Shown: in pieces, positions 41,033-48,600 of the stretch
Numbering within the stretch: the first letter of the stretch is position 1
How the letters are laid out: the number at the start of each line of letters is the position of its first letter
Assembly (NCBI GenBank): GCA_964612485.1
Contig: CAZTFF010000009.1
Location: 51,136-115,135, forward strand
Length of the DNA: 64,000 nucleotides
Reading direction: 5' to 3'
Source of the DNA: JAFGNV01 sp964612485
GTDB taxonomy: Bacteria > Chloroflexota > Anaerolineae > 4572-78 > J111
The notes under the pieces: generated by a model
Seen by the model: only the letters and a program-made list of their open reading frames with translations
Databases searched by the model: none
Told to the model about the DNA's origin: nothing
Made by a program: the position numbers and the translations under genes

Positions 41033-42802
41033 TTATCGTTTCCGCTTGATGTTCAGATCGTAACTAATATCCGAAACGGAATCGTTGCGCACGCGGATAA
41101 AGTAGGTGGTGTTAGACACCAAATGCCCATCCCAAACCCAGGTGTGGGTATCGGTGGCTTTTTTGTATTCCAGGTCCATGCCCGCGCCCAGGGGCCTGAT
41201 CTGGTCGGTGTCGCCGCGCTGCCAGATTTGTTGTTCCTGGTAGGGATAGATTTCCACATTCACCCGGTTGCTGATATGGCCGGCGCCGGGCGTGTGGTTC
41301 AAATCGATCTGGAAGCTGTGAAATTCCACCCTGTCGGGATCGGCGATGGTGCTGGCAAAGCTGTACCAGATGTCTTCACCGGCTTGCAGCGTACCCCGGG
41401 TGTGGCCTTTGTCGATGCGCAGGGGAGAGCCGATGTCTCGCCCGGCGGGAACCAGATCGGCGTATTGCGGCAGGGAGTGGTCTTCTACAATGGGGTCGCC
41501 CATCTCAATGTTGATGATGTCGCCCGTCATTAGATAGTAATCGATCCATTCGTCGCTGTCGTTATTCAATTTGATGTAATACCGGTCGCCATCGACGACG
41601 CTGCCGTGCCACAACCGCTCGCCGGTTTCGTAGGCTCCATCGCGGGAAACCCACGAGCCGACGCCGAAGTGCTGCATATCGTCGGGCGTGCCGCGCTCCC
41701 AAATCTGGTACTGGCTGCCGGTGAACATTCTGAATGTAACCAGGTTGGCGATATTGGGTTCGCCAGGCGTGAAGAAGATGGTCAGCGACATATCTTCGAT
41801 CATTTTGCCGTCTACCTTGCCGGCGCGGAACATATACCAGTGTTCCGATTTGGGCGCGAGCCGGCCAATGTTGGACCCATCCACCAGCGGAACCGGCTGG
41901 TTGGGATAGATGCTGTAACCCTGGGTCGGATCGGGCGGGGTGGGGGGAGTAACGTCGCCGGTGTCGCTCTCTTCCTCGGTAGTGACCACAGGATAGGGAT
42001 CATCATTGGGATTGACCGGCACCATGGCGGGCGAACCGCCGCCCAGCGGCAGCCAGCCCAACGAGGCCGCGGACATTAACCATTTGGCCGCTTCCTGAGG
42101 CGGCAGCCCGTTGATGGCCTGCGCGGCCAGCAGCCAGTTGGTAGAAGCAGACTCGCCGTCGGGCAATACAGGCAGTGTTTCAATCGATTCGGTTCCGGGC
42201 GCGGCGGGAGGGGTAAATTCTTCGGGCGCAATCTCGTCGGAGGTGCGGCTGATGGCCGCCGGAATCACCGGCGGGGCGCTGCCGGCTGCCGGCGCATTGA
42301 CCAGCGGAATGTCTGCGCCGGTCTGGCCCAGGGCGGTCAATCGATATTGCACCGGGCTGGGCGAGATATTAAAAATGCGAACGTAGTACACCTCGCCGGC
42401 GGCCATGGGGCCGGCCCACAAACGTTCGCCGGTGTTCACGTCAAAATCAGCACTGGCCGGCGTGCCTAGCCCCAGACTGTCGATGGGGCCGCTGTTATCT
42501 TTAAGCCAGGCTTCTACTTGAGCAAAATTAAATACCTGGAAATTAACCCGGCTGGAAACGGCCCGGCCTTCGGCTTCAAAATTGAGGCTCAGAATAATTG
42601 AGTTATAGCCGGCATCGCCCAAATCCATGCGGCTGTAAGCGTACCAATATTCCTGGCCGGGGTTCAGTTGGCCGGTATTCAACCCGCTCACCAGTAAATC
42701 GGCGGTATAGGGGCTGGTACCCACGCCCTGGCTCAAAACCGGGATAGCGGTAACAACCAACAAGGCCAACACCAAAACCAACGTTTTGATGGCTGTTTTC
42801 AT
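41033..42802 (-). CDS. secreted protein with three PPC-like beta-sandwich repeats
   Basis: I do not recognise a named family with certainty. From ATG 42802 (AGGAAGG upstream) the product is 589 aa with a Sec signal peptide (VLALLVVTAIPVLSQG, cleavage near 26). Three domains of about 130 residues share the pattern: an opening NxGxLxPGxEYWYxY/HWYMF/IWYSF, a central VxFxxF/VxIYPYQEQQIWQRG, then GERLWxGxxxxGxxYYxRxxN and YxLxxxG. This fits bacterial pre-peptidase C-terminal (PPC) type domains. A linker rich in Pro, Thr and Asp lies between domains 1 and 2. There is no catalytic motif; binding or surface role is inferred. It lies between the two selenoprotein genes. Confidence 0.75.
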   Translation of the reverse strand: MKTAIKTLVLVLALLVVTAIPVLSQGVGTSPYTADLLVSGLNTGQLNPGQEYWYAYSRMDLGDAGYNSIILSLNFEAEGRAVSSRVNFQVFNFAQVEAWLKDNSGPIDSLGLGTPASADFDVNTGERLWAGPMAAGEVYYVRIFNISPSPVQYRLTALGQTGADIPLVNAPAAGSAPPVIPAAISRTSDEIAPEEFTPPAAPGTESIETLPVLPDGESASTNWLLAAQAINGLPPQEAAKWLMSAASLGWLPLGGGSPAMVPVNPNDDPYPVVTTEEESDTGDVTPPTPPDPTQGYSIYPNQPVPLVDGSNIGRLAPKSEHWYMFRAGKVDGKMIEDMSLTIFFTPGEPNIANLVTFRMFTGSQYQIWERGTPDDMQHFGVGSWVSRDGAYETGERLWHGSVVDGDRYYIKLNNDSDEWIDYYLMTGDIINIEMGDPIVEDHSLPQYADLVPAGRDIGSPLRIDKGHTRGTLQAGEDIWYSFASTIADPDRVEFHSFQIDLNHTPGAGHISNRVNVEIYPYQEQQIWQRGDTDQIRPLGAGMDLEYKKATDTHTWVWDGHLVSNTTYFIRVRNDSVSDISYDLNIKRKR

Positions 42803-42944
42803 GGTAAACATCCTTCCTTCATTCGTAACCCAGATAAAAAACGGGCCAAGAAATACCCAAGATTGTTCCCGCTTGGCCGCGCACAAACAAGCAAGATAGC
42901 ATGATTCGGGGTGGAAGTCAATTTCAGTAAAAATTGATGGTCAT

Positions 42945-43850
42945 TTATTGGGCCAGCAAGAGATCGATGATCGCCTTGAAGCGTTCAAACGGCTGCGGGC
43001 CGATCACAAACTCACCGTTTACATCCAGCGTGGGCCGGGTGCGGATGCCCAAATCCAAACGCCGTTGGTCCTGGCTCTGCACCAATTCGGCATAACGCTG
43101 TTCGTCCATACAAGTGTTGAACTGCTCGTGATCCATCTCCAGCCGGGTGGCCAATTCCTTGACCTTGGCCCCGGTATCGCTCCATAGTTCACTCTGGAAC
43201 GAGAACAACAGATCGTGCATCGGCCAGAATTGCCCCTGCTCGCCGGCGCATTCCGCGGCCTGGTGGGTTTGCAGTGAGGTGTCGCCATGATCCAGGATCG
43301 GATTAAAAACCAGCTTCACCTGGCCGGTGTCAACATAGGCATGCTTTAATTCAGGTTCAGTTCCTATCACGTAGGAACGGCAAGCGCCTCACATAAAATC
43401 CGAATAATCGATGATCGTTACCGGCGCGTCGGGATTACCCAGGTAGGGTAAATTATCTTCGGTTTTGCCCTCCACGGTGCGCCAATCAATCTCTTCGGTG
43501 GGGACGGTGGTGGGTTCCGGCGTAGGCGTAGGTTTGGGTTCTTCCATCACAACCGTTGGTTCTTCTTCCATAACTTCTGCCGGGGGCGGTTCAGTTTCAA
43601 CCACCGGCGGGTCGGTGGGGTCGGGCAGCGGCGTGTTGGTGGCCGGGAGGGTGGTGGGGGTCGGTGTGTTAGGCAGCGCGGCCACGGTTGCCGGCGCTCC
43701 TGCGGTTTCCGCTGCGCTACAGGCGGCCAGCAACAATAGGAGCACGGCGCTCACTAAGAGCACGGCACTCACTAAGAGCACGGCGCTCACTAAGAGCGCG
43801 GCGCTCTTGTTGAGCGCAAAACTCCCCATTAGAGATATTATTTTTTGCAT
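42945..43850 (-). CDS. predicted selenoprotein: DsbA/DsbG-like lipoprotein with UxxC motif
   Basis: This thiol-disulfide oxidoreductase has an in-frame TGA (43391-43389) at codon 154. With readthrough it is 301 aa: a lipoprotein signal with hexapeptide repeats (lipid Cys 44), a Pro/Thr/Glu-rich linker (~50-125), then a DsbA-like domain: GNPDAPVTIIDYSDFM-U-GAC, RSYVIGTEPELKHAYVDTGQ, KLVFNPILDHGD, and a C-terminal RTRPTLDVNGEFVIGPQPFE with the cis-Pro loop. Relatives read SDFxCPxC, so TGA replaces the first Cys. The frame is continuous across it. A SECIS-like hairpin follows. The start is ATG 43850 with AAGGAG at 7 bases; ATG 43856 is too close to it. It likely oxidises or isomerises thiols outside the membrane. 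Confidence 0.88.
43360..43378 (-). promoter_or_regulatory. bSECIS-like hairpin of the DsbA-like selenoprotein
   Basis: On the minus strand, 7-bp exact arms GTTCCTA and TAGGAAC enclose the loop CGTGA. The loop begins 17 bases after the TGA and its second base is G, so it fits the bacterial SECIS distance and loop rule. Confidence 0.8.
43742..43813. repeat. four 18-bp tandem repeats inside a signal peptide
   Basis: Units GCACGGCGCTCACTAAGA at 43742, 43760 and 43778 (one base different in the second) and a diverged fourth at 43796 encode LVSAVL hexapeptides in the hydrophobic core of the lipoprotein signal. Change in unit number would keep the frame and alter only core length. Confidence 0.9.
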
Positions 43851-43965
43851 CGGCATTCTCCTTGTATTTGGATAAAAAATTGAGATTCTGGAAACAGTCT
43901 ACGCTATAAATATGAAAAAAGTATAAAATCTTGCTTATATCTTGCTTAAAAATCACGCTCGCCGG

Positions 43966-43994
43966 TTGACAGGAGGGTAAAACCATGTTATGAT
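43966..43994 (+). promoter_or_regulatory. promoter of the second lacI-family gene
   Basis: TTGACA (43966-43971), a 17-bp spacer and TATGAT (43989-43994) form a near-consensus promoter. The -10 overlaps the first of three operator copies. Confidence 0.85.
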
Positions 43995-44032
43995 AGCGCT
44001 ATCCTGATAGCGTTATCAGGATAGCGCTATCA
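43991..44032. promoter_or_regulatory. three abutting 14-bp LacI-type operators
   Basis: TGATAGCGCTATCC (43991), TGATAGCGTTATCA (44005) and GGATAGCGCTATCA (44019) follow one another without a gap. Each is a near-perfect palindrome with the central CG typical of LacI-family sites. They cover the -10 and the likely start of transcription, so strong autorepression is expected. I saw no further copy at the downstream operon. Confidence 0.85.
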
Positions 44033-44050
44033 CTCAGGGGAGTGTTCGTT

Positions 44051-45103
44051 ATGCCGGTCACAATGAAGGATGTTGCCCAAAAAGCAGGCGTATCGCCCAT
44101 AACCGTATCGCGGGCGTTCAGCGGCTCCCATCCGGTGGCCGAAGAAACCCGGGTCCGAGTGCTGGCCGCCGCCGAGGAACTGGGCTACACTCCCGATTTA
44201 CTGGCCCAGGCGCTGGTTCGCCGGCAAAGCCCCATGATCGGCATGGTTCTCCCGGAACTGGCCAACCCCTTTTTCATCCCCATCATTGATGCCGTCCAGG
44301 CCGTGGCCCAGGCCCGGCAGCATTTGGTCATCGTCAACCAATCGGCCCACCAGCCCGATATGGAACTGGCTATTCTGCACCAACTCAAACAATTGCGAAC
44401 CGCCGGCGTGCTCATCACCCCGGCCTCCACCAACATCCAACACCTGCGCGCTATCCAGGCCCAGGGCATTCCCGCCGTGGTGGTGGCCCGCTGCTGGAAA
44501 GAGGGTGATTGCGTCACCGTGGATGATTTTGCCGGCGGCGGCATGGTGGCCGAGCATTTGCTCCAGTTAGGGCATCGCACCGTTGGCTGTGTGACCCACG
44601 ATGAACTGACCAACTCGGCGGTGCAGGTCCGTTTGGAAGGTTTTCAGAATAGATTGAAGCGCGACGGCATCGACCTCAACCCCCACCACCTCATCCGTTC
44701 TGAAACCGTACGCATGCAAGACGCCGTCCAGGCGGCGCAAACGTTTCTGGCCCTGCCCCAGCGCCCCACCGCCGTCTTTGTCACCGCCGACCGTCTGGCC
44801 ATCGGCTTTATTCACGAGTTGCAAGCGCGCGGCGTGCGGGTGCCGGACGATGTGGCCGTAGTCGGCTACGACGATATTCGCTACGCCGAGTTTTTAGAGG
44901 TTCCGCTCACCACGGTCCGGTTGCCCAAATATGAGTTGGGCCAGCAAGCGGTTCAACTCTTATTTCAACGAACCGAAAGCGACAACCACAACCCCCAGCC
45001 GCGCCAGGTGATGCTCAAACCGGAATTGGTGGTGCGCGTGTCGTGCGGCGGGGCAAAATCTGGCCAAGACAGCGCGCCGTCTTTACAGCGTGCCGCAAAG
45101 TAA
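44051..45103 (+). CDS. LacI-family transcriptional regulator
   Basis: The product (350 aa) starts MPVTMKDVAQKAGVSPITVS, the LacI helix-turn-helix, with hinge region YTPDLLAQALVRRQSPMIGM, and a sugar-binding-type effector domain (VLPELANPFFIPIIDAVQ, VTADRLAIGFIHELQARGV, VAVVGYDDIRYAEF). I chose ATG 44051 because AGGGGAG lies upstream; GTG 44042 is an alternative. It is GntR/IdnR-like in style and probably controls the catabolic genes that follow on the same strand, as well as itself. Confidence 0.94.
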   Translation: MPVTMKDVAQKAGVSPITVSRAFSGSHPVAEETRVRVLAAAEELGYTPDLLAQALVRRQSPMIGMVLPELANPFFIPIIDAVQAVAQARQHLVIVNQSAHQPDMELAILHQLKQLRTAGVLITPASTNIQHLRAIQAQGIPAVVVARCWKEGDCVTVDDFAGGGMVAEHLLQLGHRTVGCVTHDELTNSAVQVRLEGFQNRLKRDGIDLNPHHLIRSETVRMQDAVQAAQTFLALPQRPTAVFVTADRLAIGFIHELQARGVRVPDDVAVVGYDDIRYAEFLEVPLTTVRLPKYELGQQAVQLLFQRTESDNHNPQPRQVMLKPELVVRVSCGGAKSGQDSAPSLQRAAK

Positions 45104-45117
45104 GAGCGAGGTGATCA

Positions 45118-45240
45118 GGAATGGTATATAAATAACTTACTCAATTTAGAGATTGGAGATTGGGAGATTGGAGATTATTAGCCTGAATCTCCAATCGCTA
45201 ATCTCCTGGCGAAATGGGTAAGTTATTAAATTCTTATTCC
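45118..45240 (+). mobile_element. MITE-like element, copy 1 (123 bp)
   Basis: The element has terminal inverted repeats (GGAATGGTATATAAATAACTT at the left; AAGTTATTAAATTCTTATTCC at the right) and an inner part of GGAGATT/AATCTCC units. Copy 2, in the opposite orientation, lies at 56881-56995 with high identity. It begins 14 bases after the lacI stop codon. It carries no coding sequence, so a transposase acting in trans would be needed. Confidence 0.75.
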
Positions 45241-45257
45241 TTATTTCAAAGGCGTAA

Positions 45258-45357
45258 GTACCTTCTCAATAATCGGGGGCAGCGTTGGTTGAGCTTGTCG
45301 AAACCAACGGTCTTCGACAGGCTCAGACCTCGTCCCCCCGAAATATTGAGAAGATAC
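45258..45357. repeat. nested palindrome upstream of larA
   Basis: Outer arms GTACCTTCTCAAT (45258-45270) and ATTGAGAAGATAC (45345-45357), CGGGGG/CCCCCCG inside them, and an inner pair GAGCTTGTCGA/TCTTCGACAGGCTC around ACCAACGG form a long imperfect hairpin. The inner pair is a common REP-type sequence. Confidence 0.7.
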
Positions 45358-45366
45358 GGCGTAAAT

Positions 45367-45409
45367 AAAAAAGGAGATACCGGCTGACTTGGCGGAAAGC
45401 GGTATCCCC
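45367..45409 (-). terminator. terminator-like stem-loop, family copy 2
   Basis: GGAGATACCG (45373-45382) pairs with CGGTATCCCC (45400-45409), and the minus strand then reads six T residues. In plus orientation the sequence and the following CCTTTGGGTGAC are nearly identical to the minus strand of copy 1 at 27615-27657. It lies 128 bases before the larA start. Confidence 0.65.
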
Positions 45410-45536
45410 TTTGGGTGACCAAACACATAGCGCCAATCCGGGATTGTACCGGCATCGGACCCTACGCGCTTGCCTTTTATATTGTACCTCAAATGTCAAC
45501 TTGGCAAAAATAACAATTTTTATGGAGACGAACCGT

Positions 45537-46835
45537 ATGAAAAAAATCGAACTGACTTTCAAGCCCAATGTAACCACCCAGGTAGACGTGAATGAAAACA
45601 ACCTGCTGTTTTACGCGGCGCATCGCAAAACGGCCCAGGTTCCCGACCAAAAGCAGGTTATTCTTGACGCCATGGAAAATCCCATCGGCAGCCCCAAACT
45701 GGAAGCGCTGCTCACCCCGGAAAACCGGGTGATGATCCTGGTTGATGATATTACCCGCCCTACCCCCGCCGCCGACATCATCCCCTTTGTGCTGGAAAAA
45801 ATTCACGGGGCCGGCATCCCTAAAGAAAACGTCAGCTTTTTTGCCGCGATGGGCACCCACCGCCCGATGACGGAAGAAGAGCTGCGCCTCAAACTGGGGC
45901 CGGAGGTGCGGGAAACATACACCATCATCAACCAGGATTACCGCGAAGGACCGTTTGTTGACCTGGGCCAAACCGAAAGCGGCACGCCCATCGAGGTGAA
46001 CGCCGCCGTGATGAACACCGATTTTCTCATTTCCATCGGCAATGTGATCCCCCACATTTCTGCCGGCTGGGGCGGCGGTTCCAAAATGATCCTGCCCGGC
46101 GCGTGCAGCCAGAAAACCACCAATATGATGCATCTGATGGCCTGCATTATGCAGCCGGTGCTGGAGGTGATCGGCACCCGCGATAACAAGCCCCGGGCCG
46201 AAATGGACGCGATTGCCGAAAAAGTGGGCCTCGACTTTATCATCAACACGGTGATGGATGAAGATAAAAACCTGCTGGCCGTATTTGCCGGCCATTTTAT
46301 CGAAGCCCACCGCGCCGCCTGCCAGATGGCCGAAAAAGTGATGGTCATCCCTATCCCGGCCCAGGCCGATATTTTGATCGTTTCCGGCAACCCCTGTTAT
46401 TTTGACTACTGGCAGGGCATCAAACCTTACACCTACTGCCACCGGGCCGTTAGAGAAGGCGGCGTCATCATTTTCCTGCTCGACGGCGAAGAAGGGCTGT
46501 GCGGCGACGCCCCCTCTCACGAGGAAACCGTTCGCAAATATCTGCCCTGGTCCTTTGAGGATCAAAAGGCCGCCGTGGAACGCGGCGAGGTGGCAGACCT
46601 GGTGGGCCTGAACGTGCCCATGTATCACGCCACCGTCCGGCATCGGGTCAAGCGCACCATTTTGGTGACGAACCATCTGGAACAACGCGATATTGATGCC
46701 CTGGAGTTTGAACCCGCGCCCGATGTGCAAACCGCGTTGGAACGCGCCTACAAGTTGGTAGGCCGCGAGGCAACCGTTGGCATCATCCCCTTTGGCGGCG
46801 AAACCCTGGTGCGGGTTGCGCCGGAGGAGTGTTGA
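45537..46835 (+). CDS. LarA-type nickel-pincer racemase/epimerase
   Basis: This 432-aa enzyme belongs to the lactate racemase (LarA) family, which uses a nickel-pincer nucleotide to racemise or epimerise alpha-hydroxy acids. The key residues are all visible: His108 in GTHRP, His173 in NVIPHISAGWGGGSK, Lys183 (the pincer attachment lysine) and His199 in TTNMMHL, with the same spacing as the known enzyme. In a sugar-acid operon the substrate may be an aldonic or similar acid instead of lactate. The ATG 45537 has GGAG upstream. Cofactor genes larB/C/E are not in the window. Confidence 0.9.
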   Translation: MKKIELTFKPNVTTQVDVNENNLLFYAAHRKTAQVPDQKQVILDAMENPIGSPKLEALLTPENRVMILVDDITRPTPAADIIPFVLEKIHGAGIPKENVSFFAAMGTHRPMTEEELRLKLGPEVRETYTIINQDYREGPFVDLGQTESGTPIEVNAAVMNTDFLISIGNVIPHISAGWGGGSKMILPGACSQKTTNMMHLMACIMQPVLEVIGTRDNKPRAEMDAIAEKVGLDFIINTVMDEDKNLLAVFAGHFIEAHRAACQMAEKVMVIPIPAQADILIVSGNPCYFDYWQGIKPYTYCHRAVREGGVIIFLLDGEEGLCGDAPSHEETVRKYLPWSFEDQKAAVERGEVADLVGLNVPMYHATVRHRVKRTILVTNHLEQRDIDALEFEPAPDVQTALERAYKLVGREATVGIIPFGGETLVRVAPEEC

Positions 46836-46864
46836 GGCAGCAAAAATTTATCAGGAGCAAGGCC

Positions 46865-47200
46865 ATGAACCATTTTATCAACCGGAAAGATGTTAAAGGT
46901 GTTCCCATGGAAGGCCACATCACCTACCCGATGCTGACCGAATCGCACGGCTGCGTGGCCGGGTTCTGCTGCGGCATTACCATCTACACCGCCCTGGAAT
47001 ATCCCACCAGCGGCGTTCACGAGGATCAGGAAGGCTTTGTGGTGATGGAAGGCAACGGCTGGGCCAAAATTGGCGATCAGGAAATGGCGCTGGAGCCGGA
47101 CATGTGTTTTATTGCGCCCGCCGGCACGCCGCACAGCATCAAACGAGACCCGGACTCCAAGTATGTGAAGGTCTGCTGGTTCCACGGCGCTATAGAGTAA
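46865..47200 (+). CDS. small cupin-domain protein
   Basis: The 111-aa single-domain cupin has the metal-binding motif 1 GVHEDQEGFVVMEGNGWAKIG and motif 2 FIAPAGTPHSIKRD. Small cupins of this kind bind sugars or sugar acids or act as isomerases. ATG 46865 has AGGAG upstream; the gene follows larA by 29 bases. The exact reaction cannot be stated. Confidence 0.82.
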   Translation: MNHFINRKDVKGVPMEGHITYPMLTESHGCVAGFCCGITIYTALEYPTSGVHEDQEGFVVMEGNGWAKIGDQEMALEPDMCFIAPAGTPHSIKRDPDSKYVKVCWFHGAIE

Positions 47201-47209
47201 ATAGAAACC

Positions 47210-47253
47210 GGAGATTAGAGATTGAATCTTCAATCTCCAATCTCCAATCTCTT
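47210..47253. repeat. GGAGATT-unit palindrome related to the MITE core
   Basis: GAGATTAGAGATTGAA followed by TTCAATCTCCAATCTCC and a further AATCTC unit forms a hairpin. The units are the same as in the centre of the elements at 45118 and 56881, but the terminal repeats are lacking. Confidence 0.65.
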
Positions 47254-47300
47254 CAACCTGACACCATTCAGAAATCATAAACAATCAAGGAGCAATACAA

Positions 47301-48341
47301 ATGCGAGCAATTCAAAAATGGGGCGACGGCAAAGAAAATATGGGGTTGCGAGAGGTTGACGAACCCGTGGTTGGCCCTAACGACGTGCTGTTAGAAGTGG
47401 CCTGTGTGGGCATCTGCGGTAGCGACCTGCACATCTGGCGCGACGAAAAAGAACACAAACGCCCGGTGACGCTGGGCCACGAATACTCCGGCGTGATCAT
47501 CGGCAAAGGTAAAGATGTGAGCGACAGATGGAAAATTGGCGATAGAGTGGTGGGCGATCTGGAAACGCTCAATGGCCGGGTGGGTACCCACGTGAACGGC
47601 GCGTACGCCGAGCGAATGGCCATCCCCGAACGGCTGGTCCACCACCTGCCCGATAACCTGACCTTTGAAGAAGGCGCGCTCATCGAGCAAGTAACTTGTA
47701 TGGGCTACTCGGCCATGCACCGCAGCCGCATCCATCCCGGCGATTTTGTGGTGATCACCGGCCCCGGGCCCATCGGCCTGACCATGCTGCAAATTGTCAA
47801 GCTCTACACCCCGCGCGCGGTGATGGTGACAGGTTTGAAGGATGATGACGTCCGGCTGGAAAAAGCCCGCCTGCTGGGCGCGGATTACACCTACTACAGC
47901 GAAGATGATCCGGTAGCCGAAGTGATGCGCCTGACCAACGGCGAAGGCGCAGACGTCATCATCGACTGCTCCGGCGGCGAGGCGGCCATTACCCAGGCCA
48001 CGCGCATGGCGCGGATGGGCGGCTGGATCACCATCATCGGGCTGTGGGGCTTCGATTTTGAGGCCAACCTGGACATGATCCCCTACCACAACCTGACCGT
48101 GCGCGGCGGCTGGGGGTGGGCCGGCATGGAAAGCGCCGACCAGGCTGTACGCATGGCCGCCGGCTGGCACTCCTGGGAAAAAGCGCTGCAAATTATGGCC
48201 ATGGGCAAGATCAATCTCAAAGAAAGCGTCACCCGGCGCATTGGCCTGGAAGGCTGGCGCGAGGCGTTTGAGGCCCTGGAAGCCAAAAAAGAAGTCAAGG
48301 TGATGATGTATCCCAACGAAAAATATCGGCCTGAAGCATAG
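47301..48341 (+). CDS. medium-chain alcohol dehydrogenase (polyol/threonine type) without structural zinc
   Basis: This 346-aa MDR-family dehydrogenase probably oxidises a polyol or sugar acid with NAD(P). The catalytic zinc residues are in GICGSDLHIW (Cys) and LGHEYSG (His-Glu); the cofactor loop is ITGPGPIGLTMLQIV. The structural-zinc lobe, normally with four Cys, is reduced to GDLETLNGRVGTHVNGAYAE with none. RBS AAGGAG lies before ATG 47301. Its neighbours suggest a role in sugar or sugar-acid breakdown. Confidence 0.88.
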   Translation: MRAIQKWGDGKENMGLREVDEPVVGPNDVLLEVACVGICGSDLHIWRDEKEHKRPVTLGHEYSGVIIGKGKDVSDRWKIGDRVVGDLETLNGRVGTHVNGAYAERMAIPERLVHHLPDNLTFEEGALIEQVTCMGYSAMHRSRIHPGDFVVITGPGPIGLTMLQIVKLYTPRAVMVTGLKDDDVRLEKARLLGADYTYYSEDDPVAEVMRLTNGEGADVIIDCSGGEAAITQATRMARMGGWITIIGLWGFDFEANLDMIPYHNLTVRGGWGWAGMESADQAVRMAAGWHSWEKALQIMAMGKINLKESVTRRIGLEGWREAFEALEAKKEVKVMMYPNEKYRPEA

Positions 48342-48412
48342 TAGGAAAAAATGATGTGAAACGACTTGCGTAAAACGTAAAAAACACAAATCCGCCAAAG
48401 TCGACAGGACAC

Positions 48413-48575
48413 ATGTCATTCTGAGCGGAGGAACGGAGCGAAGAATCCCTCGAATCTTGCTGAGAAAGTGAGTTTCAGGGGCCAGAAAGCAAGCCACAAT
48501 CTTGATTTTAGACCAAAGAACTGACCTTTTAGAGAATCACCGCAGGGATTCTTCGCTACCGCTCAGAATGACATG
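48413..48575. repeat. CATGTCATTCTGAGCGG...CCGCTCAGAATGACATG inverted repeat (copy C)
   Basis: The 17-base ends (48413-48429 and 48559-48575) are exact reverse complements, and the internal GAAGAATCCCT/AGGGATTCTTCG extend the symmetry. The 163-base element fills the gap between the dehydrogenase and the IolB-like gene and is non-coding. Copies A and B are shorter relatives. Confidence 0.85.
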
Positions 48576-48600
48576 AATAGTTACGAATAAGGATAAGATA

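Larger units (their letters stand above)
45104..45536. other. 433-base leader of the larA operon, composed of repeats
   Basis: No gene is seen. In order it holds a MITE-like element (45118-45240), a nested palindrome (45258-45357) and a terminator-like stem-loop (45367-45409). An in-frame extension of the larA ORF to 45411 has no ribosome site. Confidence 0.6.

Noticed and set aside
43389..43391. TGA read as tryptophan or glycine by an altered genetic code
   Set aside because: Many genes in the window, such as ddl and murB, end with TGA at the proper place, so TGA is a normal stop here.
43742..43813. CRISPR-like or integron-type repeat array
   Set aside because: The 18-bp units are contiguous without spacers and lie in frame within a signal peptide.
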